From the NCBI RefSeq assembly GCF_001187905.1, contig NZ_LGIS01000027.1, positions 124,001 through 188,000 of the forward strand: a stretch of 64,000 bases of DNA, in the 5' to 3' direction. Below the pieces are notes generated by a model. That model was not told the origin of the DNA and made no database searches. It was given only the letters and a program-made list of their open reading frames with translations. The position numbers were made by a program, and so were the translations under genes. The stretch comes from Pantoea sp. RIT-PI-b (GTDB lineage: Bacteria > Pseudomonadota > Gammaproteobacteria > Enterobacterales > Enterobacteriaceae). Below are positions 33,524 to 42,272 of the stretch, piece by piece (position 1 is the stretch's first letter; the number at the start of each line of letters is the position of its first letter).

Positions 33524-34594
33524 ATGAAACCCACCATGATGACTTACATCCACCAGCAGCCTGAGGTGCTAAGCAACTTGCTGGCATGCTATCCAGATGA
33601 TTTGCCCGCGCTCGGTGCTGCAAAATCGGTGCTGGTGCTCGCCACGGGTTCCAGCATCAATGCCGCGCTCAGCGCTAAATACTATGTGGAGCGTCTAACA
33701 GGCGTGCGGATTAGCGTGCAGGAGCCATTTCATTTCCAGCATTACGAGCGGTGGGATCCGGCCATCGATCTGGTGATCGCCATTTCACAAAGTGGCGAGA
33801 GCACTTCGACCCTGGCAGCCATTGCCGCCCTCAAGCAACAGCATGGCGTGGCAACCTGGGGCATCACCGGCAAGCTGGCCAGTCCGCTGGCGCAGGAGGT
33901 GGATCATGCGGTGGAGATTAAAAGTGGCGAAGAGCGCGTCGGTTACGTCACCAAAGGCTATTTAGCCACAGTGATGACGCTGATGCTGATCGGCCTGCAC
34001 AGCGCGCGTCAAAGCGGCCGTATCACCGCGCAACAGGAGCAGCAGGAGTTTGCGATGCTGCAGCGCGGCGCGACGGCGATTCCAGACATTATTGAACGTA
34101 CTGAAATTTTCTGGCAGCGCTGGCAGGCGGATCTCACCGCCGCACCACGTTTTATCTCCATCGGCTTTGGACCGGCACTGGGCGTGATCAAGGAGATGGA
34201 GACCAAGTTTAGTGAAACGGTGCGCGTACCATCGCAGGGCATTGAGCTTGAAGCATTCATGCACGGCCCGTATTTCGAGATAAACCCACAACACCGTCTG
34301 TTCTTTGTTGATGTTGATGCGCCGGTACGCGAGCGCCTGCGTCTGCTGCGCGACTATGAACAGCGCGTTACGCCACACGTCTGGAGCCTTTGCCTCGGCG
34401 AAAGCGATGATGAACGCACGCTGGCGCTGGGGGTGGAAGTGAGCGAGTGGATGGCGCCGATGCTGCTGGTGATTCCGTTCCAGATTCTGGCGCATCACAT
34501 TGCGGAAGCGAAGGGTAACAATCTGCCGCAGCGCATCTTCACCGACTTTGGCGTGTCGATGAAGAGCAAAACCAAACCGGGCGATTACGACTAA
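33524..34594 (+). CDS. GlmS-like double SIS-domain sugar-phosphate enzyme (candidate glucosamine-6-phosphate deaminase)
   Basis: 356-residue protein with two SIS domains, similar to the isomerase half of GlmS but with no glutaminase domain. Phosphosugar-binding motifs: ATGSSINAALSAKYYVERL and ISQSGESTSTLAAI in the first domain. ETKFSETVRVP and ELEAFMHGPY correspond to the GlmS catalytic glutamate/histidine region. Related enzymes are GlmS-type deaminases and Amadori deglycases (FrlB, GfrF, AgaS), all acting on amino-sugar or amino-linked sugar 6-phosphates. It is preceded by AAGGAG and followed by a PTS permease, so its substrate is probably the phosphosugar that the permease delivers. Substrate is inferred from context, not proven. 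Confidence 0.75.
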   Translation: MKPTMMTYIHQQPEVLSNLLACYPDDLPALGAAKSVLVLATGSSINAALSAKYYVERLTGVRISVQEPFHFQHYERWDPAIDLVIAISQSGESTSTLAAIAALKQQHGVATWGITGKLASPLAQEVDHAVEIKSGEERVGYVTKGYLATVMTLMLIGLHSARQSGRITAQQEQQEFAMLQRGATAIPDIIERTEIFWQRWQADLTAAPRFISIGFGPALGVIKEMETKFSETVRVPSQGIELEAFMHGPYFEINPQHRLFFVDVDAPVRERLRLLRDYEQRVTPHVWSLCLGESDDERTLALGVEVSEWMAPMLLVIPFQILAHHIAEAKGNNLPQRIFTDFGVSMKSKTKPGDYD

Positions 34595-34624
34595 CACCGG
34601 GCGCGTTGAAAAAGGATAACCATA

Positions 34625-35992
34625 ATGAAACTCGATTACGTGAAGCTGGCCCAGGCTATCCGGGAGCAGGTCGGCGGGGATGACAACATCAGCCATATTT
34701 CGCACTGCGCCACCCGCCTGCGGCTGGCCATCCACGATATGGCAAATGTGGACATCCCGGCTATCAGCGGCTTGCCGGGGGTGATCCGCGTAGTGAATGC
34801 ATCCGGGCAGTTGCAGGTGGTGGTGGGCCCGCAGGTGGAGCAGCTGTATCAGGCGATGCAGCTCGGGTCGCAACCGGCTGCTGAACCGGTCAAACCGGGT
34901 TCTGACGAACGTGGTCTGGCGGGAAAAATGCTGGCAACGCTTGGTGCGATTTTTACGCCCTATATTGGGGTCCTGGCCGGCATTGGGGTAATTAAAGGCA
35001 TCATGGTGCTGCTACAAACTCAGGGCCTGGTGGCTAGCGATGATCTGCTTTTCGCCATGTTTAATGCGCTCGCCAGTGGCGTTTTTGTCTTCCTGCCGCT
35101 GTTTATCGCGGTGACTGCCGCCGATCGTTTTGGCGCCAGCCGTTTCACTGCACTGGCATTAACGGCAGCGATGGTATTTCCACTCACGCAGCCTGACTTG
35201 CCGCAGCACTTCACCGTATTGGGTCTGAACATTAGCCTGAAAATATATGGCGGCGCGGTGATCCCAGCGATTCTGGCGGTGCTGCTGCTGAGCAACGTTG
35301 AACGCAAGCTGAAGCAGTGGATTCCGGACGTCGCGGCGCTGGTATTTGTGCCGTGTCTTTCGCTGATTATCTGCGGCTTTGTGGTATTCACACTGATTGG
35401 TCCACTGGCGGATTATGCCGGTGTCGGCATCGCCAATGGCTACAGCGCGCTCTATCAGCTCAGTCCCATGATCTCCGGCGCGCTGCTGGCGGGTATTGGC
35501 CAGCTGTTCGTGGTGTTTGGCGTGCACTGGGGCATTATTCCCCTCGCGCTGATTAACATTCAGGTGCAGGGCTACGACACCATCATGGCGATGTTCATGT
35601 CGGCGGTAATGGGGCAATTTGGCGCGGTAAGTGGCGCCATCTTTATCGCTCGCAATCTTCGTGACCGCCAAATTGCCCTCTCAGCGTCGCTATCGGCGTT
35701 CTTCGGCATCACCGAACCGGCGCTGTATGGCGTCAATCTTAAGTTCCGCATGTTGTTCATCTTCGGCTGTATCGGGGCCGCATTAGGCGGTGCGATTACC
35801 GGGCTGTTACAGGTAAAAACTTACAGTTTTCTTCCGGTACTCAACGTCTTCGAACTCGGTCTGTTTGAAGGTCCCGATTCCAAAATGATTTACGAAGTGG
35901 CGGCGATTGCGGTGGCTTTCATCGTCCCCTTTATCCTGACACTGATCTATGGCCGCTGGACGCGGCCCGGTGTGACTAAACCCAGCGCCTGA
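34625..35992 (+). CDS. PTS sugar permease EIIBC of the glucoside/amino-sugar type
   Basis: 455-residue phosphotransferase permease. N-terminal EIIB domain (about 1-80) with phosphorylated Cys28 in HCATRLRL; EIIC domain from about residue 100 with some ten membrane helices and the conserved FGVHWGIIPLALIN and SAFFGITEPALYGVN, the pattern of the BglF/ScrA/MurP group. There is no EIIA domain fused or encoded nearby, so it should use the glucose EIIA (Crr) in trans. AAGGATAACC precedes the ATG. Imports and phosphorylates a sugar at the inner membrane; the neighbouring SIS enzyme, ChiP-like porin and GH9 hydrolase point to glucosamine or a short glucosaminide. Confidence 0.85.
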   Translation: MKLDYVKLAQAIREQVGGDDNISHISHCATRLRLAIHDMANVDIPAISGLPGVIRVVNASGQLQVVVGPQVEQLYQAMQLGSQPAAEPVKPGSDERGLAGKMLATLGAIFTPYIGVLAGIGVIKGIMVLLQTQGLVASDDLLFAMFNALASGVFVFLPLFIAVTAADRFGASRFTALALTAAMVFPLTQPDLPQHFTVLGLNISLKIYGGAVIPAILAVLLLSNVERKLKQWIPDVAALVFVPCLSLIICGFVVFTLIGPLADYAGVGIANGYSALYQLSPMISGALLAGIGQLFVVFGVHWGIIPLALINIQVQGYDTIMAMFMSAVMGQFGAVSGAIFIARNLRDRQIALSASLSAFFGITEPALYGVNLKFRMLFIFGCIGAALGGAITGLLQVKTYSFLPVLNVFELGLFEGPDSKMIYEVAAIAVAFIVPFILTLIYGRWTRPGVTKPSA

Positions 35993-36072
35993 CGCGCAAC
36001 TTTCAATACTGACTAACAGGGACCAGGTATGCGGCTGCTATCGCAGGGCTGCGTGCACCTTAAGGAAATGCA

Positions 36073-37452
36073 ATGAATGCTTTAACTCAGGGAAAAAAAG
36101 TGGCGCTGCTGCCACTGGCAACGTTGATGCTGTGTGCAGCACCGCCTGCGGCTGATGCGGCAGGTTTCATTGAAGACAGCAAAGTAGATGGCACGCTGTA
36201 CTACTGGCAACGTCACCGCGAGCGTAAGGATCTCAATCCGGACAGCAGCCATTTTCAGCACTATCAAACCAATCTGCATCACAGCACGCTGACCGGCGCG
36301 CTGGAGTATCAATCAGGCTATCTGGCGGATGTTGTCGGCGTGGATCTCGCCGCCTTCGCCACCTGGGATCTGTTTGAGGGCAGCCCGGCGCATCCCAATG
36401 AAATCAGCTTCAGTCATGGTCCATCGATGTGGGAAGACCGCGGCGTGGGCGAAAAAAATGGTCTCGATCTCTATCGTGCGGCGCTGAAAGTGAAGGCGGG
36501 TGATTATTGGCTGCGAGCGGGTTACATCCAGCCGAGTGGCCAAACGCTGCTCGGTACGCAGTGGGGATTCTTACCGGGCACCTATCAGGGCCTGGAAGTG
36601 GGAGCGGTTTATGACTATGGCTCCGCTGGTGCGCTATCGCTGTCGTGGATGGGCGCCAACAAATATAAGGCGCCGTGGTATCGCAAAATGTACGAGTTTC
36701 GCGAAATCGATCGCCAGACGCGTATTCCCTATTTGCATTCGTTAGGCGGCAAGTACGACTTCAAAAACGGTGACACGCTAGAGCTGGCGTGGGGTGAATC
36801 ACCGCATTACCTCGATAAATATTTCGCTAAGGCCGCTCGTCAGACTGCGCTTTGGGACAATCCGCTAAGTTTGAGCTGGCAGTTTTACGGTTCGCAGGAT
36901 CGTACCGGCCGTCATGATGTTTATGACGAATTGGCCTGGCAACAGGGATTAACGCTGGCTTATCAGGTTGATCGCTATCAGTTCCGGCTGGAAGGCAGCG
37001 TGGTGCACGCGCCGGGCAAGCAGGGTTATTACACCGTGGCGATGACGCCGATTTACCCGAACTCGGCTGGCCGTATTGATATGTGGTGGGATTCTCGCTC
37101 TGACTTCAATGCCGACGGTGAGAAGGCAATCTTTGCCGGGATGATGGTCGATCTTAGCGATATCGTCTGGCCAGGCGTCAGTATCGGCGGCTCTTTTGCC
37201 TGGGGCTGGGACGGCAAACCGGCGCGTGGTGGCGATTGGTCACAAGATCAACGTCTGACCGAAACCGCCATTAACGGCGATCTGGTGTGGCAGGTGCAAT
37301 CCGGCTGGGCCAAAAACACCGTGTTCAAATTGCATCTCACCGCGTTCAATAATCATAGCGATAACCCGAGCTGGGGCGGTGGCTATGGCAACGTTTTCCA
37401 GGATGAAAAGGACATCAAATTCCTGATGATTGCCCCTTTTAACCTGTTTTAA
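36073..37452 (+). CDS. ChiP-like outer-membrane chitoporin
   Basis: 459-residue outer-membrane beta-barrel of the OprD/ChiP family. Signal peptide cleaved near AADA-AGF; mature start GFIEDSKVDGTLYYWQRHRE, internal YQSGYLADVVGVDLAAF and RAGYIQPSGQTLLGTQW, and the C-terminal SWGGGYGNVFQDE...IAPFNLF with terminal Phe, all matching the E. coli chitoporin ChiP (YbfM). It lets chito-oligosaccharides across the outer membrane in the family members studied. AAGGAAATGCA precedes the ATG. No ChiX-pairing sequence was recognised in its leader. Its place between a PTS permease and a secreted hydrolase supports uptake of an amino-sugar oligomer. Confidence 0.85.
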   Translation: MNALTQGKKVALLPLATLMLCAAPPAADAAGFIEDSKVDGTLYYWQRHRERKDLNPDSSHFQHYQTNLHHSTLTGALEYQSGYLADVVGVDLAAFATWDLFEGSPAHPNEISFSHGPSMWEDRGVGEKNGLDLYRAALKVKAGDYWLRAGYIQPSGQTLLGTQWGFLPGTYQGLEVGAVYDYGSAGALSLSWMGANKYKAPWYRKMYEFREIDRQTRIPYLHSLGGKYDFKNGDTLELAWGESPHYLDKYFAKAARQTALWDNPLSLSWQFYGSQDRTGRHDVYDELAWQQGLTLAYQVDRYQFRLEGSVVHAPGKQGYYTVAMTPIYPNSAGRIDMWWDSRSDFNADGEKAIFAGMMVDLSDIVWPGVSIGGSFAWGWDGKPARGGDWSQDQRLTETAINGDLVWQVQSGWAKNTVFKLHLTAFNNHSDNPSWGGGYGNVFQDEKDIKFLMIAPFNLF

Positions 37453-37479
37453 TCACTCAATACACTAAGGATGATGACA

Positions 37480-39324
37480 ATGAGGATTCGTTTCTCCGCA
37501 CTTACCGCTGCGCTGCTGATGGCTGGACTGGCGCACGCTGAAACTCACGTTTTGATCAATCAGGTGGGTTACGACATTGCTGCACCCAAAACCGCCGTTG
37601 TTCAATTGACCGGCGAGTCACGCGCTAAGCCACCAGTAAACTTTGTGTTGCTAGACAGTGAAACCAATCAGCAGGTGCTGAGTGGCACTTTACAGCCGCA
37701 GGGCGAAGTGCAGGGCTGGGGCGATCGCACCTTCTACCGCGCGGATTTTTCCGCTTGGAAAAAACAGGGACGCTACGTGCTGCAAACCACCAGTAGCGAC
37801 GGCGACGTACGTTCCGGGCCATTTATCATCGGCGCCGATCTGCTGGAGCGCTACACGCTTTCCGATGTGATTGCTTACTTCAAAAGCCAGCGCGTCACCG
37901 GGCTGTTTGATAAGTCCGATCGCAAACTGCCGCTGCCGGCTGGCACAGGCTCTGGCACCGTTGATGTGCACGGCGGCTGGTACGATGCCACCGGTGATTA
38001 CGGTGTGCATCTTTCGCATCAAAATCTGACCTCCTATTTCAACCCACAGCAGGCGCCGCTGGTGGCCTGGAGCTTATTGCGCGGCTATCAGAACCTGGGT
38101 GCGCGCCAAAATCAAAATTTTGATGAGTATCGCCGCCGGATGCTGGACGAAGGCCTGTACGGCGCCGATTTTCTGGTGCGGATGAAACGTCCGGGCGAAT
38201 CTTTCTTCCAGGCGATCTCTTCGCCCGGTAAAGAGAAACGGGCGCAGGATCGCGTGATTGCTAACCCAAACTGGCGTACGCAGATTAAGGAGAAAGAGTC
38301 AGATTCCACTATTGTCGAGGAGGAAGCCGTTGGGCGGCTGGCATGGCAGGCGAGTTTCCGTTCTGGAGCGGGTATGTCGATTGCCGCGCTGGCATTGGCC
38401 AGCACCATGGAAAATGACGGTAATTTCAGCCGCAAGCAGTATTTGCAAACGGCCGAAGACGCCTTCGCTTTTTTGCAAAAAAACAATGCGCACATGGTGA
38501 ATGACGGTAAAGAGAATATCGTTGATGACTATACCGCGCTGCTGGCGGCGACAGAGCTGTATCGCGCTTCGCACAAAGCGGTCTATTTGACGGCGGCACA
38601 ACACCGCGCGCAAAGCCTGATGGCACGATTGACCTCGCTGGATAACTGGCATGATTACTGGCGCGCCGATACGCAGCGGCGCCCCTTCTTCCATCCGTCA
38701 GATGCCGGGCTGCCTGTGATCGCGCTGCTGGAGTATGCGCGCATTGCTCCGCAAGAGCAGCAGACGAAAATCAAAGATACGGTGAAACGCTCGCTGGGCT
38801 TTGAACTGGCGGTGACCAAAGAAACCAATAATCCGTTTGGCTACGCGCGCCAGCTGATTCAATTGAAAAATGGTGATAAACGTACCAGCTTCTTCTTCCC
38901 GCATGACAGCGAAGCTGCGCCGTGGTGGCAGGGTGAGAATGCGCGTATCGCCTCGCTGGCGGCGGCTGCACGTCAGGCCATGCCGCTGTTTGCCGATGAT
39001 AAAACCTTCACCCAGCAGCTGCAGGGTTACGCCTGGAATCAGCTGAACTGGATTTTGGGCAACAATCCTTATGATGTCAGCATGCTGACCGGCAGTGGTT
39101 ACCGCCATATCAGCTATCTGTTCTTTAATTCATGGAAATACACCACGCTGCCAGGCGGCATTGTTAACGGCATTACCGGAGCATCCAACCAGGTCGCTGA
39201 GGGGATAGCTTTCGATGAAGGTTATGCCGTCACGCGGAAAGATGATGACTGGCGCTGGGCGGAAGGTTGGCTGCCTCATTCGGCCTGGTATTTGTACGCG
39301 GTGAGCTTGCCAGACCGCCAATAA
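37480..39324 (+). CDS. Secreted glycoside hydrolase family 9 protein (candidate exo-beta-D-glucosaminidase)
   Basis: 614-residue protein with a signal peptide ending ALLMAGLAHA-ETH, an N-terminal immunoglobulin-like CelD_N domain (LINQVGYDIAAPK to about residue 105), and an (alpha/alpha)6 GH9 catalytic domain. The acid pair usually found in DAGD appears as Asp169 and Asp173 in GGWYDATGDYG, one residue longer; the likely proton donor is Glu595 in RWAEGWLPHSAW. These features recall the Vibrio/Photobacterium GH9 subgroup that includes exo-beta-D-glucosaminidases rather than cellulases. Three ATGs occur within 12 bases; 37480 is best placed after AAGG. Lacks cellulose-binding modules and is probably periplasmic. 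Last gene of the island. Confidence 0.8.
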   Translation: MRIRFSALTAALLMAGLAHAETHVLINQVGYDIAAPKTAVVQLTGESRAKPPVNFVLLDSETNQQVLSGTLQPQGEVQGWGDRTFYRADFSAWKKQGRYVLQTTSSDGDVRSGPFIIGADLLERYTLSDVIAYFKSQRVTGLFDKSDRKLPLPAGTGSGTVDVHGGWYDATGDYGVHLSHQNLTSYFNPQQAPLVAWSLLRGYQNLGARQNQNFDEYRRRMLDEGLYGADFLVRMKRPGESFFQAISSPGKEKRAQDRVIANPNWRTQIKEKESDSTIVEEEAVGRLAWQASFRSGAGMSIAALALASTMENDGNFSRKQYLQTAEDAFAFLQKNNAHMVNDGKENIVDDYTALLAATELYRASHKAVYLTAAQHRAQSLMARLTSLDNWHDYWRADTQRRPFFHPSDAGLPVIALLEYARIAPQEQQTKIKDTVKRSLGFELAVTKETNNPFGYARQLIQLKNGDKRTSFFFPHDSEAAPWWQGENARIASLAAAARQAMPLFADDKTFTQQLQGYAWNQLNWILGNNPYDVSMLTGSGYRHISYLFFNSWKYTTLPGGIVNGITGASNQVAEGIAFDEGYAVTRKDDDWRWAEGWLPHSAWYLYAVSLPDRQ

Positions 39325-39335
39325 TCCTCGCTGTT

Positions 39336-39366
39336 GCCCGGCTTTGGTGCCGGGCATTTTTATTTT
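39336..39366 (+). terminator. Intrinsic terminator closing the island operon
   Basis: Stem GCCCGGC / GCCGGGC (7 bp, loop TTTGGT) followed by ATTTTTATTTT. It lies 12 bases after the GH9 stop codon and isolates the island from surE. Confidence 0.9.
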
Positions 39367-39554
39367 GTGCGCCATCTCAAATTGCATATTGTTACGGCAA
39401 ACACCGCCAGTTCCTTGATTTTCGCCTACCACTTCCAGCGCCTCGCCGCTAGAATGCAAACATCCTTGTCCCGCCAGACGGCTCTTTTGCGGCGCCAAAA
39501 TTGCGTTCGGCAAACAGGTCGAGGACCAGTTGAATGAACAAAGGTCAGGAATAG

Positions 39555-40313
39555 ATGCGGATATTGCTTAGCAATGATGATGGAATTCATGCTCCCGGCA
39601 TCCAGACGCTGGCTCGCGCACTGCGTGAGTTTGCTGAGGTGCAGGTGGTTGCGCCCGATCGCAATCGTAGCGGCGCATCAAACTCTCTGACATTAGAAAC
39701 GCCACTGCGCACTTTTACCCATGAAAATGGCGATATTGCGGTGCAAATGGGAACGCCGACAGACTGTGTGTTCCTCGGCGTGAACAAGCTTATGCAGCCG
39801 CGTCCCGATATCGTGGTTTCGGGCATCAACGCCGGGCCGAACCTGGGCGACGATGTCATCTACTCAGGCACGGTGGCTGCAGCGATGGAAGGGCGTCATC
39901 TTGGGCTGCCGGCGCTCGCCGTTTCGCTCAATGGGCATTACCATTACGATACTGCCGCATCCATAACCTGTACGCTGTTGCGTGCGCTATCACGTGCACC
40001 GCTGCGTACCGGGCGTATCCTCAATATCAATGTGCCCGATTTGCCCTTAGCAGAAATCAAAGGGTTTCGTGTTACGCGCTGTGGCAGCCGCCATCCGGCC
40101 GATCAGGTGATCTGCACTGAAGATCCGCGTGGCCAGCCGCTTTACTGGATTGGTCCGCCGGGGCAAAAGCTGGATGCGGGCCCGGATACCGACTTCGCAG
40201 CGGTGGATGCGGGCTATGTTTCGCTAACCGCGTTGCATGTTGATTTGACCGCGCATGCCGCACAAGAAGTATTAAGTGACTGGCTGCTCCAGGCTGAGGT
40301 AAAGCTGGCATGA
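39555..40313 (+). CDS. surE: 5'/3'-nucleotidase SurE
   Basis: 252-residue metal-dependent nucleoside monophosphatase and exopolyphosphatase. Metal ligands Asp8 and Asp9 in [12 protein letters not shown], the serine in [11 protein letters not shown] and the asparagine in [17 protein letters not shown] are conserved. AGGAATAG precedes the ATG. It overlaps pcm by 4 bases. Its usual left neighbour truD is seven kilobases away because of the inserted island, so it needs its own promoter in the 39367-39554 gap; I could not place one securely. Confidence 0.96.
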   Translation: MRILLSNDDGIHAPGIQTLARALREFAEVQVVAPDRNRSGASNSLTLETPLRTFTHENGDIAVQMGTPTDCVFLGVNKLMQPRPDIVVSGINAGPNLGDDVIYSGTVAAAMEGRHLGLPALAVSLNGHYHYDTAASITCTLLRALSRAPLRTGRILNINVPDLPLAEIKGFRVTRCGSRHPADQVICTEDPRGQPLYWIGPPGQKLDAGPDTDFAAVDAGYVSLTALHVDLTAHAAQEVLSDWLLQAEVKLA

Positions 40314-40936
40314 TAAACCGCCGCATCGAAACGCTTTTGGAGCAGCTACGTGCGCAGGGCATTCATGATGAATTTCTGCTGAAAGCCATTGCTGATGTGC
40401 CTCGGGAGCGTTTTATCGATGAGGCGTTTGAGCACAAAGCGTGGGAAAACGTCGCGTTGCCGATTGGCATGGGGCAGACCATTTCACAGCCCTACATGGT
40501 GGCGCGGATGACCGCCTTGTTGGAGCTCACTCCAGAATCGCGCGTGCTGGAAATTGGCACCGGTTCTGGCTATCAGACCGCCATTCTGGCGCATCTGGTC
40601 AATCATGTTTACTCCGTAGAACGTATCAAAGGTTTGCAGTGGCAGGCTAAGCGCCGCCTCAAGCAACTCGATTTGCACAATATCTCAACGCGTCACGGCG
40701 ATGGCTGGCAGGGATGGGCGGCGCGTGGTCCGTTCGATGCCATTATTGTCACCGCAGCGCCACCTGAAATTCCGACTTCGCTGATAGCGCAATTGGGCGA
40801 GGGCGGCAAAATGGTGCTGCCAGTAGGTGAGGATCAACAGGTGTTAAAGCGTTTGCGTCGTCAGGGCGATGAATTGATAGAAGAAATCATCGAGCCCGTC
40901 CGCTTTGTGCCGTTAGTTCAGGGCGATCTTGCCTGA
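40310..40936 (+). CDS. pcm: Protein-L-isoaspartate O-methyltransferase
   Basis: 208-residue SAM-dependent repair enzyme methylating isoaspartyl residues. [17 protein letters not shown], the SAM motif [15 protein letters not shown] and the [11 protein letters not shown] segment are diagnostic. Starts inside the end of surE (ATGA overlap), in the conserved surE-pcm-nlpD-rpoS order. Confidence 0.96.
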   Translation: MINRRIETLLEQLRAQGIHDEFLLKAIADVPRERFIDEAFEHKAWENVALPIGMGQTISQPYMVARMTALLELTPESRVLEIGTGSGYQTAILAHLVNHVYSVERIKGLQWQAKRRLKQLDLHNISTRHGDGWQGWAARGPFDAIIVTAAPPEIPTSLIAQLGEGGKMVLPVGEDQQVLKRLRRQGDELIEEIIEPVRFVPLVQGDLA

Positions 40937-41108
40937 ACCGTCACTACGCAATTCTTCACAACTGTTACATGGCACGGCACAGTTGATATTGTTACTATCC
41001 TTGTTTATCAATGCTAAAAACCGTTTTTAACGTTACGCGCAGTGGATAATGCGGTTAACGCCGTTACACATTTTTATTCAGGGTTGCCATCACGGGGGAT
41101 CAGTGAGC

Positions 41109-42224
41109 ATGGGAAGCACAGCATTTCAATTACGCCGTTTGGCGGCACTTTCTTTGGTAGGTTTTTGGCTGGCGGGCTGTAGTTCAGGCGATAACACGCA
41201 GGCACCCATTAGCCAGGTTGGTAGTAACAGCGGCGACAGTGGAATGGCTTCAGCCCCCAGTGGCGGCATGATCTCCTCGCAAAGTAGCGGTGTGCCTGCG
41301 ATGCCGAGTGGCGGAATGTTAAGCGGCGGCACTTCTTCAGCGCAACCGTCCGGCGGAATGGTTAGTGGTAATAATAATGTGGCCACGGAAAATGGTCGCA
41401 TTGTGTACAATCGCAACTATGGGAATATTCCGAAAGGCAGCTACGGCGGCGAGACCTACACCGTGAAACGTGGCGACACCCTGTTCTATATTGCCTGGAT
41501 TACCGGCAACGATTTCCGCGATCTGGCGCAACGCAACAACATCGCAGCGCCGTATGGCTTGAACGCCGGGCAAACGCTGCAGGTTGGCAACGGCAACGGC
41601 CAGACCATCACCGGTGGTAATGCGATAACCGTAGCGGATGCAACGCAGGGCGGCGTACCTGTTACACCGAGTCAAACGCAAATTAAATCGACCCCTGTTG
41701 CACAGCAACCTGTTATTACGTATTCTGATGATTCGGGTAATTCGTCGGGTAGCAAATTGCTGCCGTCGAAAGGAGCAAATAATGTGGCAACGACCACAGC
41801 TCCGGTTGTCGCACCACCTACAGTCAGCAGCACGACTAATAGCACAACTCCAGTGGGAAGCTGGCGTTGGCCGACTGATGGGAAGATCATCGATAACTTC
41901 TCCGCTGCGGAAGGCGGAAATAAAGGTATCGATATCGCCGGTTCGCGTGGACAACCTGTTGTCGCCACAGCTTCGGGAAGAGTGGTGTACGCAGGCAACG
42001 CGCTCCGTGGGTACGGTAATTTAATCATCATCAAACACAATGATGACTACCTGAGCGCCTACGCCCACAACGACTCTATGCTGGTCCGGGAACAACAGGA
42101 AGTTAAGGCGGGGCAAAAAATCGCTACCATGGGTAGCACCGGTACCAGTTCAGTAAGATTGCACTTTGAAATTCGTTACAAGGGGAAATCCGTAAACCCG
42201 TTGCGTTATTTACCGCAGCGATAA
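41109..42224 (+). CDS. nlpD: Murein hydrolase activator NlpD
   Basis: 371-residue outer-membrane lipoprotein that activates the amidase AmiC at division. Lipobox LAGC with acylated Cys24, a Gly/Ser/Met low-complexity segment with the repeated motif PSGGM(I/L/V)S, a LysM domain ([17 protein letters not shown]), a Ser/Thr-rich linker and a degenerate M23 domain that lacks canonical zinc ligands ([20 protein letters not shown]). ATG 41109 follows GGGGGAT at good spacing; upstream in-frame ATG 41049 and GTG 41103 are less likely. The main rpoS promoter lies inside this gene in relatives. The repeats differ from the Gln/Pro repeats of E. coli NlpD. Confidence 0.94.
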   Translation: MGSTAFQLRRLAALSLVGFWLAGCSSGDNTQAPISQVGSNSGDSGMASAPSGGMISSQSSGVPAMPSGGMLSGGTSSAQPSGGMVSGNNNVATENGRIVYNRNYGNIPKGSYGGETYTVKRGDTLFYIAWITGNDFRDLAQRNNIAAPYGLNAGQTLQVGNGNGQTITGGNAITVADATQGGVPVTPSQTQIKSTPVAQQPVITYSDDSGNSSGSKLLPSKGANNVATTTAPVVAPPTVSSTTNSTTPVGSWRWPTDGKIIDNFSAAEGGNKGIDIAGSRGQPVVATASGRVVYAGNALRGYGNLIIIKHNDDYLSAYAHNDSMLVREQQEVKAGQKIATMGSTGTSSVRLHFEIRYKGKSVNPLRYLPQR

Positions 42225-42272
42225 TCCGGCAGAACCTTGGTTCTGCCCTTGGATCACGGGTAGGAGCCGCTA
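42166..42272 (+). promoter_or_regulatory. rpoS translational control leader
   Basis: The end of nlpD and the 48-base gap to rpoS preserve AAGGGGAAATCCGTAAACCC (42180-42199), the upstream strand of the inhibitory rpoS hairpin targeted by DsrA, RprA and ArcZ in E. coli, and the ribosome region GGATCACGGGTAGGAGCC. A small hairpin GGCAGAA / TTCTGCC at 42228-42247 sits between. Conservation argues that sRNA control of RpoS is retained. Confidence 0.75.

Noticed and set aside
36010..36072. Possible ChiX sRNA pairing site in the porin leader
   Set aside because: Only a short GGAAAT-type match near the ribosome site is visible, too little to support pairing with ChiX.
32308..39554. Island between truD and surE as a mobile element
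   Set aside because: No integrase, transposase, direct repeats or tRNA target were found at the borders; composition and codon use look like the neighbours, so gain by recombination is possible but mobility cannot be claimed.
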